Assembly: GCA_913062655.1 (NCBI GenBank)
Contig: CAJXXO010000038.1
Span: forward strand, 1-13,438
DNA length: 13,438 nucleotides
Direction: 5' to 3'
DNA from: an uncultured Bacteroidota bacterium
GTDB taxonomy: Bacteria; Bacteroidota; Bacteroidia; Chitinophagales; S012-47
Shown: in pieces, positions 6,672 to 13,438 of the stretch
How the letters are laid out: each line of letters starts with the position of its first letter
Position numbering within the stretch: position 1 is the stretch's first letter
Made by a program: the position numbers and the translations under genes
The notes under the pieces: model-generated
Seen by the model: the letters and a program-made list of their open reading frames with translations, nothing else
What the model was told of the DNA's origin: nothing
Database searches by the model: none

Positions 6672-7748
6672 CTAAACGATCGTCTCTCCACTTTTCATTT
6701 TTTCCGTATTCTCTGCCAGGCGCAGGGATTCAATTATCTCATCAATCTCTCCTCTCAGGATAGCATCCAGGTTGTACAGTGTAAGGTTGATGCGGTGATC
6801 AGTAACCCGGCCTTGTGGGAAATTGTACGTGCGGATTTTAGCCGATCGGTCACCGGTGGACACCAGCGTCTTCCTTTTGCTGGCGATCTCTGCCTGTTGG
6901 CGTTGCACCTCTTGTTCGTAGATACGACTCCGGAGCATCTTCATGGCCGCTGCGTGGTTCTTAAACTGCGACCGCTCGGCCTGGCATTCTACCACAATAC
7001 CCGTAGGGATGTGCGTGAGTCGCACAGCCGATTCCGTTTTGTTGACGTGCTGACCACCGGCACCGCTGGCGCGGTAGGTATCTCTGCGGATATCTTCTTC
7101 CCGCACTTCGATATCGACATCCTCGGCTTCCGGCATGATGGCTACTGTGGCGGCTGAAGTATGTACACGGCCTTGCGACTCGGTTTTCGGTACCCGCTGC
7201 ACGCGATGCACCCCTGATTCGTATTTCAGTGTACCATAGACTTCTTCACCGGAGATGCTGGCGGTCACTTCCTTATATCCGCCCACGGTACCCTCATTAA
7301 TGGTAAGCACTTCTACTTTGAAGCCCTGTTTCTCGCAGAAGCGCTGGTACATTTCAAAGAGGTCACCGGCAAAAAGGCTGGCTTCATCACCACCCGTTCC
7401 GGCCCGTATTTCCAGGATCACGTTCTTATCATCATCCGGATCTTTCGGAATAAGCAGTTGTTTAATGCTTTCTTCCATCTCTTCCCGTTGACCCTCCAGA
7501 AGGTCCAGTTCATCCTTAGCCATTTGGCGAAACTCCTCATCTTTTTCCGTCTCCAGAATCTCTTTGTTATGCTGGATATTGCTGAGCATGTCCGCATATT
7601 GCTTGTGGGCTTCTACCAGCGGTTGTAAGTCTTTGTACTCCTTGCTCAGCTTGGTATACTTCTCAATGTTCTGCGTCACTTCGGGGTCGGAGAGCTTCAA
7701 TCCGATGTCTTCCCAGCGTTGCTTTATGGCTTCCAGTTTGTCGAGCAC
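6672..7748 (-). CDS. prfA: Peptide chain release factor 1
   Basis: A 358-residue class I release factor that reads UAA/UAG in the ribosomal A site and triggers peptide release. The GGQ catalytic motif is at 231-233 (GAGGQHVNKTES). The anticodon-like tripeptide is PKT at 187-189 (RVPKTESQGR), the PxT form of RF1 rather than the SPF form of RF2. An N-terminal coiled/PCRF region covers about 1-110, with IRAGTGGDEA at about 114-123. The GTG at 7748 is chosen because family members start M-L-x-K-L-E. The longest ORF starts at a TTG (7766) that overlaps the TACCTTTG -7 box, so it is unlikely to be in the mRNA. Total length then fits RF1 (about 355-360). It lies behind the secreted propeller-like gene with a 44-base gap containing its own promoter. 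The usual RF1 partner gene prmC is not adjacent. Confidence 0.96.
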   Translation of the reverse strand: MLDKLEAIKQRWEDIGLKLSDPEVTQNIEKYTKLSKEYKDLQPLVEAHKQYADMLSNIQHNKEILETEKDEEFRQMAKDELDLLEGQREEMEESIKQLLIPKDPDDDKNVILEIRAGTGGDEASLFAGDLFEMYQRFCEKQGFKVEVLTINEGTVGGYKEVTASISGEEVYGTLKYESGVHRVQRVPKTESQGRVHTSAATVAIMPEAEDVDIEVREEDIRRDTYRASGAGGQHVNKTESAVRLTHIPTGIVVECQAERSQFKNHAAAMKMLRSRIYEQEVQRQQAEIASKRKTLVSTGDRSAKIRTYNFPQGRVTDHRINLTLYNLDAILRGEIDEIIESLRLAENTEKMKSGETIV

Positions 7749-7763
7749 AGTACTTCTTTTTTG

Positions 7764-7771
7764 CAAAGGTA
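7764..7771 (-). promoter_or_regulatory. -7 box TACCTTTG of prfA
   Basis: The minus strand matches TAnnTTTG fully. It ends 15 bases before the chosen GTG start, so the leader would be only about 8 bases. No good -33 TTG is seen. The box contains the TTG that would otherwise be the longest-ORF start, which decides the start call. Confidence 0.5.
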
Positions 7772-7792
7772 CAGGAATTGCGTCCGCTCACG

Positions 7793-8614
7793 CTAATCCA
7801 GCAGTGGGTAGATGTGAAGCCCCTTATCCGTAAGGAGAAAAAGCCGATCTCGCCCAATTTTGGCCATTTTTACAGGCCCCACTTCGGGTAACAGGTAGGC
7901 TTGCTGACCAATGCGATTGAGGTAAAATTGCACCAGTTTTTGGGTAGTGGTATCGAGGAACCACAACTGTTGATCCCTTACCTGAAAGGAGGGAAGATGC
8001 GGAAAGGGTAATTGCCGGTAGTAGACGCCATTGATATCAAAGGTATAGATGCCGTTTTCAGGGGCATTTACATACACATAATTATTACGACTGAGCAAGA
8101 AATTGGGCCGTTCGTCCAGGTTGAGGCCTATAGTGAAGAGATTTTCACTTGCTGCCAGTACATTTCCAGCGGCATTGATCTTCTTCAACTGCAGGGTTGT
8201 ATTGTCGAAGACCCAAAAATTGTTGTCTTGTGCGTAGCCTACCGCCCCAATATCGGTGTAGCCACGGAAGGCGAGTTGATAGGTGCCCAACTCGGAAAAC
8301 TCATTATCCAGTGCTACAATGGTGTTGAAGTCTTTGTAGAAGAGGAGAACGTTCAAAGGATTGGAGGCATCTACGGAATACAAGGGGCCATAAGCGCTGC
8401 TGCTGTAGGTACACAACAGTGTGCCCTTGCTATTGTACTTCCGCAACTGAAATTGCTTGTTTAGCAAGTAGGCATTATCCAGATTGTCGACCTGCAAGTA
8501 ATCCGCTTGAATGGGAATAAAAGCTATCTGTGGGCCTACCGGTAGGGCAGCAGGCTGCGACCAGCTACTGGTTGTAGTAGTCCAGACGAAGAGTATGACC
8601 ATCAAAAACCGCAT
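7793..8614 (-). CDS. Secreted propeller-like protein of unknown function
   Basis: 273 residues with a clear signal peptide (MRFLMVILFVWTTTTSSWSQ) when the ATG at 8614 is used. The longer frame to 8668 adds 18 residues in front that would spoil the signal. The mature part is built of repeated short beta segments with blade-like spacing, such as ADYLQVDNLDNAYLL, NNFWVFDNTTLQLKKINAAG, NNYVYVNAPENGIYTFDING and QQLWFLDTTTQKLVQF. This suggests a six-bladed, NHL/SMP30-like beta-propeller in the periplasm or at the surface. There is no lipobox Cys and no C-terminal sorting domain. I do not recognise a named family. It overlaps the end of lpxH by 50 bases in another frame, so it is co-transcribed and probably translationally coupled. 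Any envelope role is inferred from position only. Confidence 0.82.
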   Translation of the reverse strand: MRFLMVILFVWTTTTSSWSQPAALPVGPQIAFIPIQADYLQVDNLDNAYLLNKQFQLRKYNSKGTLLCTYSSSAYGPLYSVDASNPLNVLLFYKDFNTIVALDNEFSELGTYQLAFRGYTDIGAVGYAQDNNFWVFDNTTLQLKKINAAGNVLAASENLFTIGLNLDERPNFLLSRNNYVYVNAPENGIYTFDINGVYYRQLPFPHLPSFQVRDQQLWFLDTTTQKLVQFYLNRIGQQAYLLPEVGPVKMAKIGRDRLFLLTDKGLHIYPLLD

Positions 8615-9317
8615 AAGAATCGTATTGTAGCCAATCACCGGTATTGATGTACCAAGAATCGGGCCCAACTTGTACCTCTAACGGCAAATGCCGATGTCCA
8701 AATATAAAATAATCGATCGCCTCAGTCTCGCGTTTCTTTTTGCAATACTGAACGAGCCACTCTTTGTCTTCGCCCAGGTAGTCGGGTATGGAGCCTCCAT
8801 CGATGAGCCGGCTGTGTTGTGACCAATAATTGGCGATTTTGATAGCCAGGTTTGGGTGGAGGCGGGCAAAGGCCCACTGTGCAAGGGGGTTGGTAAAGAG
8901 CTTTTTCAGCCGTTTGAAGCCTTTGTCGCCCGGGCCTAACCCATCGCCATGGCCGATGAGAAACTGCTTATCACCAAAGGTGAATCGTTGGTGCTTTTTA
9001 TAAACGGGGATATCCAGTTCCTTTTCGAGATAGCCAAACATCCACAGGTCGTGGTTGCCGGTGAAAACGTGAAGCGATACACCCTGGTCGGCCAGCTCGG
9101 CCATTTTACCCAGCAGTCGCACATGTCCTTTGGGTACCACATGCTTCCATTCAAACCAAAAGTCAAAAAGATCGCCCAAAAAGAAGATCGCTTCTGCCTC
9201 TTCCTGAATAGATGAAAGAAAGCGAACAATACGTTTTTCCCTGGCCACACTATCCCGGTGATTAGGAATGCCAAGATGAAAATCGGACAGGAAATAGACC
9301 TTTTTGCCTGGTGTCAC
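8565..9317 (-). CDS. lpxH: UDP-2,3-diacylglucosamine diphosphatase (LpxH-type metallophosphatase)
   Basis: 250 residues of the calcineurin-like metallophosphoesterase fold, with DFH at 12-14, GDLFDFW at 48-54, GNHD at 87-90, GHGDG in the middle and GHRH near the C-terminus. The GDLFDFWFEW signature and length fit LpxH, the peripheral inner-membrane enzyme that cleaves UDP-2,3-diacylglucosamine to lipid X in lipid A synthesis. The start is GTG at 9317, just before the first beta strand (KKVYFLSDFHLG). This GTG shares one base with the TAG stop of the upstream LUD gene (TAGTG), a typical coupling arrangement. Its 3' end lies under the signal-peptide coding region of the next gene. Other bacterial metallophosphatases share these motifs, but the overall pattern favours LpxH. 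Confidence 0.88.
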   Translation of the reverse strand: MTPGKKVYFLSDFHLGIPNHRDSVAREKRIVRFLSSIQEEAEAIFFLGDLFDFWFEWKHVVPKGHVRLLGKMAELADQGVSLHVFTGNHDLWMFGYLEKELDIPVYKKHQRFTFGDKQFLIGHGDGLGPGDKGFKRLKKLFTNPLAQWAFARLHPNLAIKIANYWSQHSRLIDGGSIPDYLGEDKEWLVQYCKKKRETEAIDYFIFGHRHLPLEVQVGPDSWYINTGDWLQYDSYAVFDGHTLRLDYYNQ

Positions 9318-9973
9318 TACCCACGTTTATCGATCAGGAAAACGAAGACCTCTTTGGGTCCGTGTGCACCCAAAACTAACGTTTTCTCGATATCAGCGGT
9401 ACGGCTGGGGCCTGTAGCGAAGTAGATCATGGAGGGCAGCTTCTGCTCATACTTGGTTTTCATGAGTTGAAGGCCAGCATGCATATCATCCACCAACTGG
9501 TCGGTAAAGGCGACTACAAGGTGCACCGGAGGAAAGATAGGCAGACTCCGGCCAGAGGCTAACTTGGAGGAAAGCAAGACACTACCGGTGCGGGCGACCA
9601 ATGCTTCACATAGTGTAACACCGACATCAGCTTTTGCTAAATCACGGCCAATGCGCGCCTTTTTGAAATTGGACTTGATGAATAGGTCTTGCAACTGATG
9701 ATCCCACACAAACAGGTGTCGCCACTCCTGCTCATCGGCCAACGCCTTCAGGTTGACCATAAACTCCCTGACGTTTTCACAATACAAGAATTTCCCCTGC
9801 AGGGCGGTGAAACGCTCGGCAAACTGTATCTCCAGCGGCTCTGTTGACCGGTGGTAGAAAGCGGTATTGGGGTCCACATCAGGGAAAGGCTGCGGGGTGC
9901 TGGTCAGTAGTGCTTCACGCACTTTGGCCAGCAGCCGTCCCTTAGCCGTTTGCTGTTGTGGTTGGTCAGCCAT
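9317..9973 (-). CDS. LUD-domain protein (LutC/YkgG family), stand-alone
   Basis: 218 residues. The C-terminal signature GPSRTADIEKTLVLGAHGP (about 188-206) and the central KADVGVTLCEALVARTGSV segment are diagnostic for the LUD domain of LutC/YkgG proteins. In other bacteria LutC works with LutA and LutB in L-lactate oxidation. Neither lutA nor lutB is present here. The gene sits between ftsH and lpxH, so a direct lactate role is not supported by context. Stand-alone LUD genes next to ftsH are, to my knowledge, common in Bacteroidota, where their function is unclear. The N-terminus is hydrophilic and Gln-rich, without a signal peptide, so it is cytosolic. It starts 9 bases after the ftsH stop and overlaps lpxH by one base. 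Confidence 0.85.
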   Translation of the reverse strand: MADQPQQQTAKGRLLAKVREALLTSTPQPFPDVDPNTAFYHRSTEPLEIQFAERFTALQGKFLYCENVREFMVNLKALADEQEWRHLFVWDHQLQDLFIKSNFKKARIGRDLAKADVGVTLCEALVARTGSVLLSSKLASGRSLPIFPPVHLVVAFTDQLVDDMHAGLQLMKTKYEQKLPSMIYFATGPSRTADIEKTLVLGAHGPKEVFVFLIDKRG

Positions 9974-9982
9974 AGTCTGTTG

Positions 9983-12085
9983 TTAGACTTCCGGATGCTG
10001 TTGTGTAGCCTCTTCTTCAGAAGAATCCGTGTTATCAGAAGAACTTGCCCCATTTTGATTGGCCTTATCGTCCGCTGAGGCCTTATCTTCTTCCGGTTGA
10101 GGTGTGCTGCTGTTTTCTTTCATCTCTTCTGTCACCATCGGCTCCTTGTCTTCCTCTTCAAATGGGCGAGGGCCGATTAAGTCTTCCAGGTCATGCTTAA
10201 AGATGACTTCTTTCTCCAACAGCTTTTGCGCCAGTAGTTCAAGCTTTTCATACTTCTCGGTGAGAAGATCTTTGGCTCGCTTGTACTGTTCTTCGATAAT
10301 CTGCTTCACCTCTTTATCGATCCGGTAGGCCGTTTCGTCAGAGTAGGGCTTGGTGAAGGTATATTCTCCCTGTTGCATGCCATAGAAAGAAACATTACCG
10401 ATTTCCTTATTCATGCCGTATACCGTTACCATGGAGTAAGCCATCTTGGTGATTACATCCAGGTCATTTTGTGCTCCGGTACTGATCTTGCCAAACACAA
10501 TTTCTTCTGCAGCCCGACCGGCCAGTGTTTTACACATACGGTCGGCAAACTGATCGGTGTCCATCAAGTATTGCTCTTTTGGGAGATATTGCGCGTAGCC
10601 CAATGCGGCTACACCACGCGGTACAATTGTCACCTTTAGGAGTGGATCGGCATGTTCCAGGTACCACCCGGCAATGGCGTGCCCTGCCTCGTGGTAGGCT
10701 ATAATCTTCTTTTCATCAGGTGAAATGAGTTTGTTCTTCTTTTCCAGTCCTCCGATCGAACGGTCGATGGCATCCTGAAAGTCGATCATTTCAATCTGCG
10801 TCTTATTTCGCCTGGCCGCAATGAGGGCCGCTTCATTGCAAATGTTGGCAATATCTGCACCCACGAAACCTGGGGTCTGTTCGGCCAATCGCTTAGCACT
10901 TATCTCAGCCGCCAATTTGAGTGGCTTGAGGTGCACACCAAAGATTTGTTCACGCGCGTTCAGGTCTGGCTTATCGATACCAATCTGGCGGTCGAAGCGA
11001 CCGGGGCGCATCAAGGCGCTGTCCAGTACATCCGGGCGATTGGTGGCCGCCACGATGATAACGCCTTTTTCAGAGCTAAAGCCGTCCATTTCCACCAATA
11101 GCTGGTTGAGGGTGTTTTCTCTCTCGTCATTCCCTTGTATGAGTTGCTTACCCCGGGCACGTCCGATGGCATCAATCTCATCAATGAAGATGATACAAGG
11201 GGCCTTTTCGCGTGCTTGCTTAAAAAGGTCACGAACACGGCTGGCTCCTACGCCCACAAACATCTCGACAAAATCGGAGCCGGAGATAGAGAAAAAGGGT
11301 ACTTGCGCTTCTCCGGCCATAGCCTTGGCGATTAGGGTTTTACCGGTACCGGGAGGGCCTACCAGGATAACCCCCTTTGGTATCTTACCCCCCAATGCGG
11401 TGTATTTTTTCGGGTTTTTGAGGAAGTCGACCACTTCCATCACCTCTTCTTTGGCCTCTTCCAATCCGGCTACATCATCGAAAGTGACATTTACACGGGT
11501 ATTCTTGTCGTATAAGCTAGCCTTACTCTTGCCTACATTGAAAATTTGATTGCCAGCACCGCCCATGCCCCCGGTTACCCTGCGCATGATGAACAGCCAG
11601 ATAATCACCAGAATGGCAATAGGAATAACCCAGCTTAAGATTTGCCCCGTCCAATCGGTGCGGGTGCTGTATTTAACAGAGATATATTCGGCCTTATCCT
11701 TGCCCTGGTCATTTTGTAGTTCTTCTATATCTTCTTCAAACTTCCCGGGATCCCCGATCTGGAAGGTGTAGTGTGGGCCTGGATTCTTGCCGCCTCCAAA
11801 CTTACTGTCGGAAACATCTTTGTGCTCCTCCATATCCAGCGCTTCGTTGGTCAGGTAAACTTCTACATAGCGGTCATTGACGACCTCTACAAAGTCCACT
11901 TCATCGTCTAGCAGCATCTCCTGCTCAAACTTCTTTTGGGAGATCTGCTCCGTATTGTCGAAGTTGAGGAACTGTAAAGCCAGGAACCCCAGTAGAATCA
12001 GACCATAGATCCAATAAAAATTGAACCGGTTTTTCTTCTGTGGTTTCTTATCGTTGTTATTATCGTTGGAAGGTTTTCCGTTCAT
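9983..12085 (-). CDS. ftsH: ATP-dependent zinc metalloprotease FtsH
   Basis: A 700-residue inner-membrane AAA+ protease that degrades membrane and regulatory proteins as a hexamer. In order: a basic Asn/Lys-rich N-terminus; first membrane helix at about 23-41; periplasmic domain (about 42-146); second helix at about 148-167; AAA module with Walker A GPPGTGKT 243-250, pore loop FVG 276-278, Walker B IIFIDE 298-303, and second region of homology with ATNRPDVLDSALMRPGRFD ending near 365; and the peptidase domain with HEAGH 465-469 and a likely third zinc ligand Asp541 in TGAQNDLDV. The C-terminus (from about 640) is a long acidic, Ser/Glu-rich, presumably disordered tail. All catalytic residues are intact. 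It lies 38 bases behind rsfS and 9 bases before the LUD gene, indicating one transcript. Confidence 0.98.
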   Translation of the reverse strand: MNGKPSNDNNNDKKPQKKNRFNFYWIYGLILLGFLALQFLNFDNTEQISQKKFEQEMLLDDEVDFVEVVNDRYVEVYLTNEALDMEEHKDVSDSKFGGGKNPGPHYTFQIGDPGKFEEDIEELQNDQGKDKAEYISVKYSTRTDWTGQILSWVIPIAILVIIWLFIMRRVTGGMGGAGNQIFNVGKSKASLYDKNTRVNVTFDDVAGLEEAKEEVMEVVDFLKNPKKYTALGGKIPKGVILVGPPGTGKTLIAKAMAGEAQVPFFSISGSDFVEMFVGVGASRVRDLFKQAREKAPCIIFIDEIDAIGRARGKQLIQGNDERENTLNQLLVEMDGFSSEKGVIIVAATNRPDVLDSALMRPGRFDRQIGIDKPDLNAREQIFGVHLKPLKLAAEISAKRLAEQTPGFVGADIANICNEAALIAARRNKTQIEMIDFQDAIDRSIGGLEKKNKLISPDEKKIIAYHEAGHAIAGWYLEHADPLLKVTIVPRGVAALGYAQYLPKEQYLMDTDQFADRMCKTLAGRAAEEIVFGKISTGAQNDLDVITKMAYSMVTVYGMNKEIGNVSFYGMQQGEYTFTKPYSDETAYRIDKEVKQIIEEQYKRAKDLLTEKYEKLELLAQKLLEKEVIFKHDLEDLIGPRPFEEEDKEPMVTEEMKENSSTPQPEEDKASADDKANQNGASSSDNTDSSEEEATQQHPEV

Positions 12086-12123
12086 GTTCGCTAGTTAACT
12101 TCTCAATAGTACAATTGCGATGG

Positions 12124-12546
12124 CTACAATGTTTCGTATTCTTCAATGATACCGTCAGACCATAATTCTTCGAGGTCGTAATAGGTTCGGATATCACGCT
12201 TGAAAACATGCGCCACCACATGTACATAGTCGATTAAGACCCATTCCAAATTGTTGAAGCCTTCCGTTTGATACGGATATTCTCCTGTTTTCTCCTTGAT
12301 TTCCTCTTTGATGTGTCGGGCAATTCCCTTCACCTGCGTGTCGGTAGTGGTATGGCAAACTATAAAATAGTCGCATACCGCCTCCGGAATATGCCGCAGG
12401 TCGATTGAGATAATGCCTTCCCCTTTTTTATCCTGGATACACTCGACAATGAGGTCCTTGAGTTCTTCAGCCGGAGTGGTTAGATTTGGAGCGGTTTGAT
12501 CAACTTTCAAACTGATATTTTGCTGTTTTAATGTTACGCTTCTCAA
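12124..12546 (-). CDS. rsfS: Ribosomal silencing factor RsfS (Iojap/DUF143)
   Basis: 140 residues of the RsfS/Iojap family, which binds ribosomal protein uL14 on the 50S subunit and blocks subunit joining when nutrients are short. Family features are ISIDLRHIPEAVCDYFIVCH (the D-L...DYF-V-C pattern), TDTQVKGIARHIKEEI, and the C-terminal VLIDYVHVVAHVFKRDIRTYY with the W/Y-DLEELW end. The only usable start in frame is TTG at 12546; no ATG precedes the conserved part, and a GTG is not evident. The start lies 3 bases from the divergent biotin-ligase ATG, and its -7 box sits inside that gene. The first 25 residues (QQNISLKVDQTAP) are variable. Confidence 0.93.
   Translation of the reverse strand: MRSVTLKQQNISLKVDQTAPNLTTPAEELKDLIVECIQDKKGEGIISIDLRHIPEAVCDYFIVCHTTTDTQVKGIARHIKEEIKEKTGEYPYQTEGFNNLEWVLIDYVHVVAHVFKRDIRTYYDLEELWSDGIIEEYETL
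12516..12522 (+). promoter_or_regulatory. Tentative promoter of the biotin ligase gene
   Basis: TATTTTG on the plus strand is one base short of the TAnnTTTG consensus. A perfect TTTG at 12495-12498 lies 17 bases upstream. The leader to the ATG at 12550 would be about 20 bases. Both elements lie within the 5' part of rsfS on the other strand. Confidence 0.3.
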
Positions 12547-12549
12547 TTA

Positions 12550-13320
12550 ATGAGCAAAGGTACAAAGTTGTTGTTCAAGTCAGGTAACGCAAGCCTTGTC
12601 GGAAAGGTTTTACAACCGTTGAATAGCTGCTCTTCTACCAACGAATGGCTCAAGGAGAATACGATGCCGCATGGCACAGTGGTATACACCACTCATCAGC
12701 AGGCGGGCCGGGGACAGCGGGGCAACACCTGGCAGGATAGGCCGGGTGAGAATTTGGCGCTGAGTGTATTGCTGAGCGACCTGCTGCTGCCGGTAACGGA
12801 GGCATTTCTGCTCAATAAAGCCATAGCCGTAGCGGTACATGATGTGGTGCAGGCCCTGGCCGGACCCTCCCTTGCCCTGAAGTGGCCCAATGATGTGATG
12901 TGGCGTGATCGGAAGCTGGCCGGGATACTTATTGAGAATCAATTGCAAGGCCAAAAGGTGGCGCAATCGATAATCGGTATAGGTATCAATGCGGATGTGC
13001 CGGCTTTTGGACCGGATCTGCCCCAGGCGACCTCCTTACGGTTGATCACCGGACAGGCCCACCCACCCACCCGTTTGGTCGATCCGTTGGTAGCGGCCTT
13101 GCGGTACCGGCTTACCCAATTGCATGAAGGCGACACAGTAGCCCTTGATCAGGCTTATCACAAACGACTTTATCACTTAGGCGTAGCCAGATTATTTGCG
13201 CTAGCCGGGCAGGAGAAGTGGGGCATTATAAAATGCGTGACGGATGGAGGACAGTTGCTGGTGGCCTGGGGTGATGATCAGGAAGATGCCTATACCCACG
13301 GCACGATAAGCTGGCGGTGA
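12550..13320 (+). CDS. birA: Biotin--[acetyl-CoA-carboxylase] ligase
   Basis: 256 residues. The enzyme joins biotin to the BCCP lysine via biotinyl-AMP. Motifs in order are STN at 29-31, GRGQRGNTW at 53-61 (the adenylate-binding GRGxxG loop), KWPND at 111-115, KLAGILIE at 122-129, and IGIGIN at 142-147. A small SH3-like C-terminal domain covers about 210-256. There is no N-terminal helix-turn-helix, so this is a group I ligase and not a transcriptional repressor. ATG at 12550 is the first in-frame start; it is slightly longer than common family N-termini, and the first 15 residues may not be conserved. It is divergent from rsfS with a 3-base gap and converges on the next minus-strand gene with a 2-base gap. 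Confidence 0.93.
   Translation: MSKGTKLLFKSGNASLVGKVLQPLNSCSSTNEWLKENTMPHGTVVYTTHQQAGRGQRGNTWQDRPGENLALSVLLSDLLLPVTEAFLLNKAIAVAVHDVVQALAGPSLALKWPNDVMWRDRKLAGILIENQLQGQKVAQSIIGIGINADVPAFGPDLPQATSLRLITGQAHPPTRLVDPLVAALRYRLTQLHEGDTVALDQAYHKRLYHLGVARLFALAGQEKWGIIKCVTDGGQLLVAWGDDQEDAYTHGTISWR
12555..12562 (-). promoter_or_regulatory. -7 box TACCTTTG of the rsfS-ftsH operon
   Basis: A full TAnnTTTG match on the minus strand, located inside codons 2-5 of the divergent biotin ligase gene. It ends 8 bases before the rsfS TTG start, so transcription would begin at or within a few bases of that start. No clear -33 element at normal spacing is seen. Confidence 0.45.
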
Positions 13321-13322
13321 CG

Positions 13323-13438
13323 CTAAAAGAGGCGGCTGTATACCTTTTCCACCTTGTTGACACCTATCACGTCAATGGAGAAGCGGCTGCGGTCCAACCC
13401 CTTCAGGTTGGCTTTGGCGCAATAGAAGCTGGCGAAGA
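13323..13438 (-). CDS. C-terminal 37 residues of an unidentified protein (cut by window edge)
   Basis: The minus strand from the right edge is open for 37 codons and ends with TAG at 13323-13325. The tail contains NLKGLDRSRFSIDVIGVNK and ends KVYSRLF. It is hydrophilic with an even amino-acid mix, and the stop lies 2 bases beyond the biotin ligase stop, as expected for convergent genes in this compact genome. I do not recognise the family from so short a tail, and the start lies outside the window. Confidence 0.55.
   Translation of the reverse strand, partial: FASFYCAKANLKGLDRSRFSIDVIGVNKVEKVYSRLF

Noticed and set aside
8012..8464. Plus-strand 150-codon frame inside the propeller-like gene
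   Set aside because: Antisense to a gene with a signal peptide and blade-like repeats; no independent evidence of coding.
10821..11549. Plus-strand 242-codon open frame across ftsH
   Set aside because: It lies fully antisense to the conserved AAA domain of ftsH, its product is Ser/Arg/Pro-rich low-complexity without family features, and it is explained by codon bias on the other strand.
1..13438. Mobile element, prophage, CRISPR array, tRNA or rRNA
   Set aside because: No transposase or integrase motif, no regularly spaced repeats and no RNA-gene sequence was seen; the region is mostly housekeeping genes.

Overview
The window looks like a chromosomal core region of a Bacteroidota bacterium, probably from the Cytophagia/Saprospiria/Chitinophagia side of the phylum. 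The evidence is promoter-like boxes of the Bacteroidota form TAnnTTTG, the lack of clear Shine-Dalgarno sites, the divergent biotin ligase | rsfS-ftsH-LUD gene order, and a large outer-membrane protein that joins a TolB-like propeller to an Omp85-type barrel. I see no mobile element, CRISPR array, tRNA or rRNA. The placement is inference from sequence features; no database was searched.

Left part (1-3637, minus strand): the N-terminus of an EamA/DMT permease runs off the left edge. Behind it is a 1123-residue secreted protein with a peptidase-MA-like domain whose zinc motif is degenerate, a PD40/TolB-like propeller region and a C-terminal Omp85-like barrel. Its start faces a plus-strand operon across a palindrome that carries two overlapping, divergent -7 boxes.

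Plus-strand operon (3710-6371): a YcbL/glyoxalase-II-like metallo-beta-lactamase-fold hydrolase, an unrecognised 202-residue cytosolic protein, and a fusion of a cysteine-dioxygenase-like cupin with a SAM-dependent methyltransferase. The thiol dioxygenase next to a glyoxalase-II-like enzyme suggests low-molecular-weight thiol or sulfur chemistry, but the substrate is unknown. The fusion and the Omp85 protein are the most interesting items here. A DUF433 antitoxin-like gene, broken by one extra base in a homopolymer, lies tail-to-tail with the fusion gene.

Right part (6672-12546, minus strand): in transcription order this is rsfS (ribosome silencing), ftsH (membrane AAA protease), a stand-alone LUD/LutC-family protein, lpxH (lipid A synthesis), and a secreted propeller-like protein of unknown role, packed tightly or overlapping. 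prfA (release factor 1) follows behind its own -7 box. Divergent from rsfS, with only 3 bases between the proposed start codons, is a birA-type biotin ligase (12550-13320). The C-terminal tail of an unidentified minus-strand gene ends 2 bases after it.

Several start codons were moved from the longest-ORF position. The reasons were signal peptides, family N-termini, or -7 boxes lying inside or upstream of the longest-ORF start.
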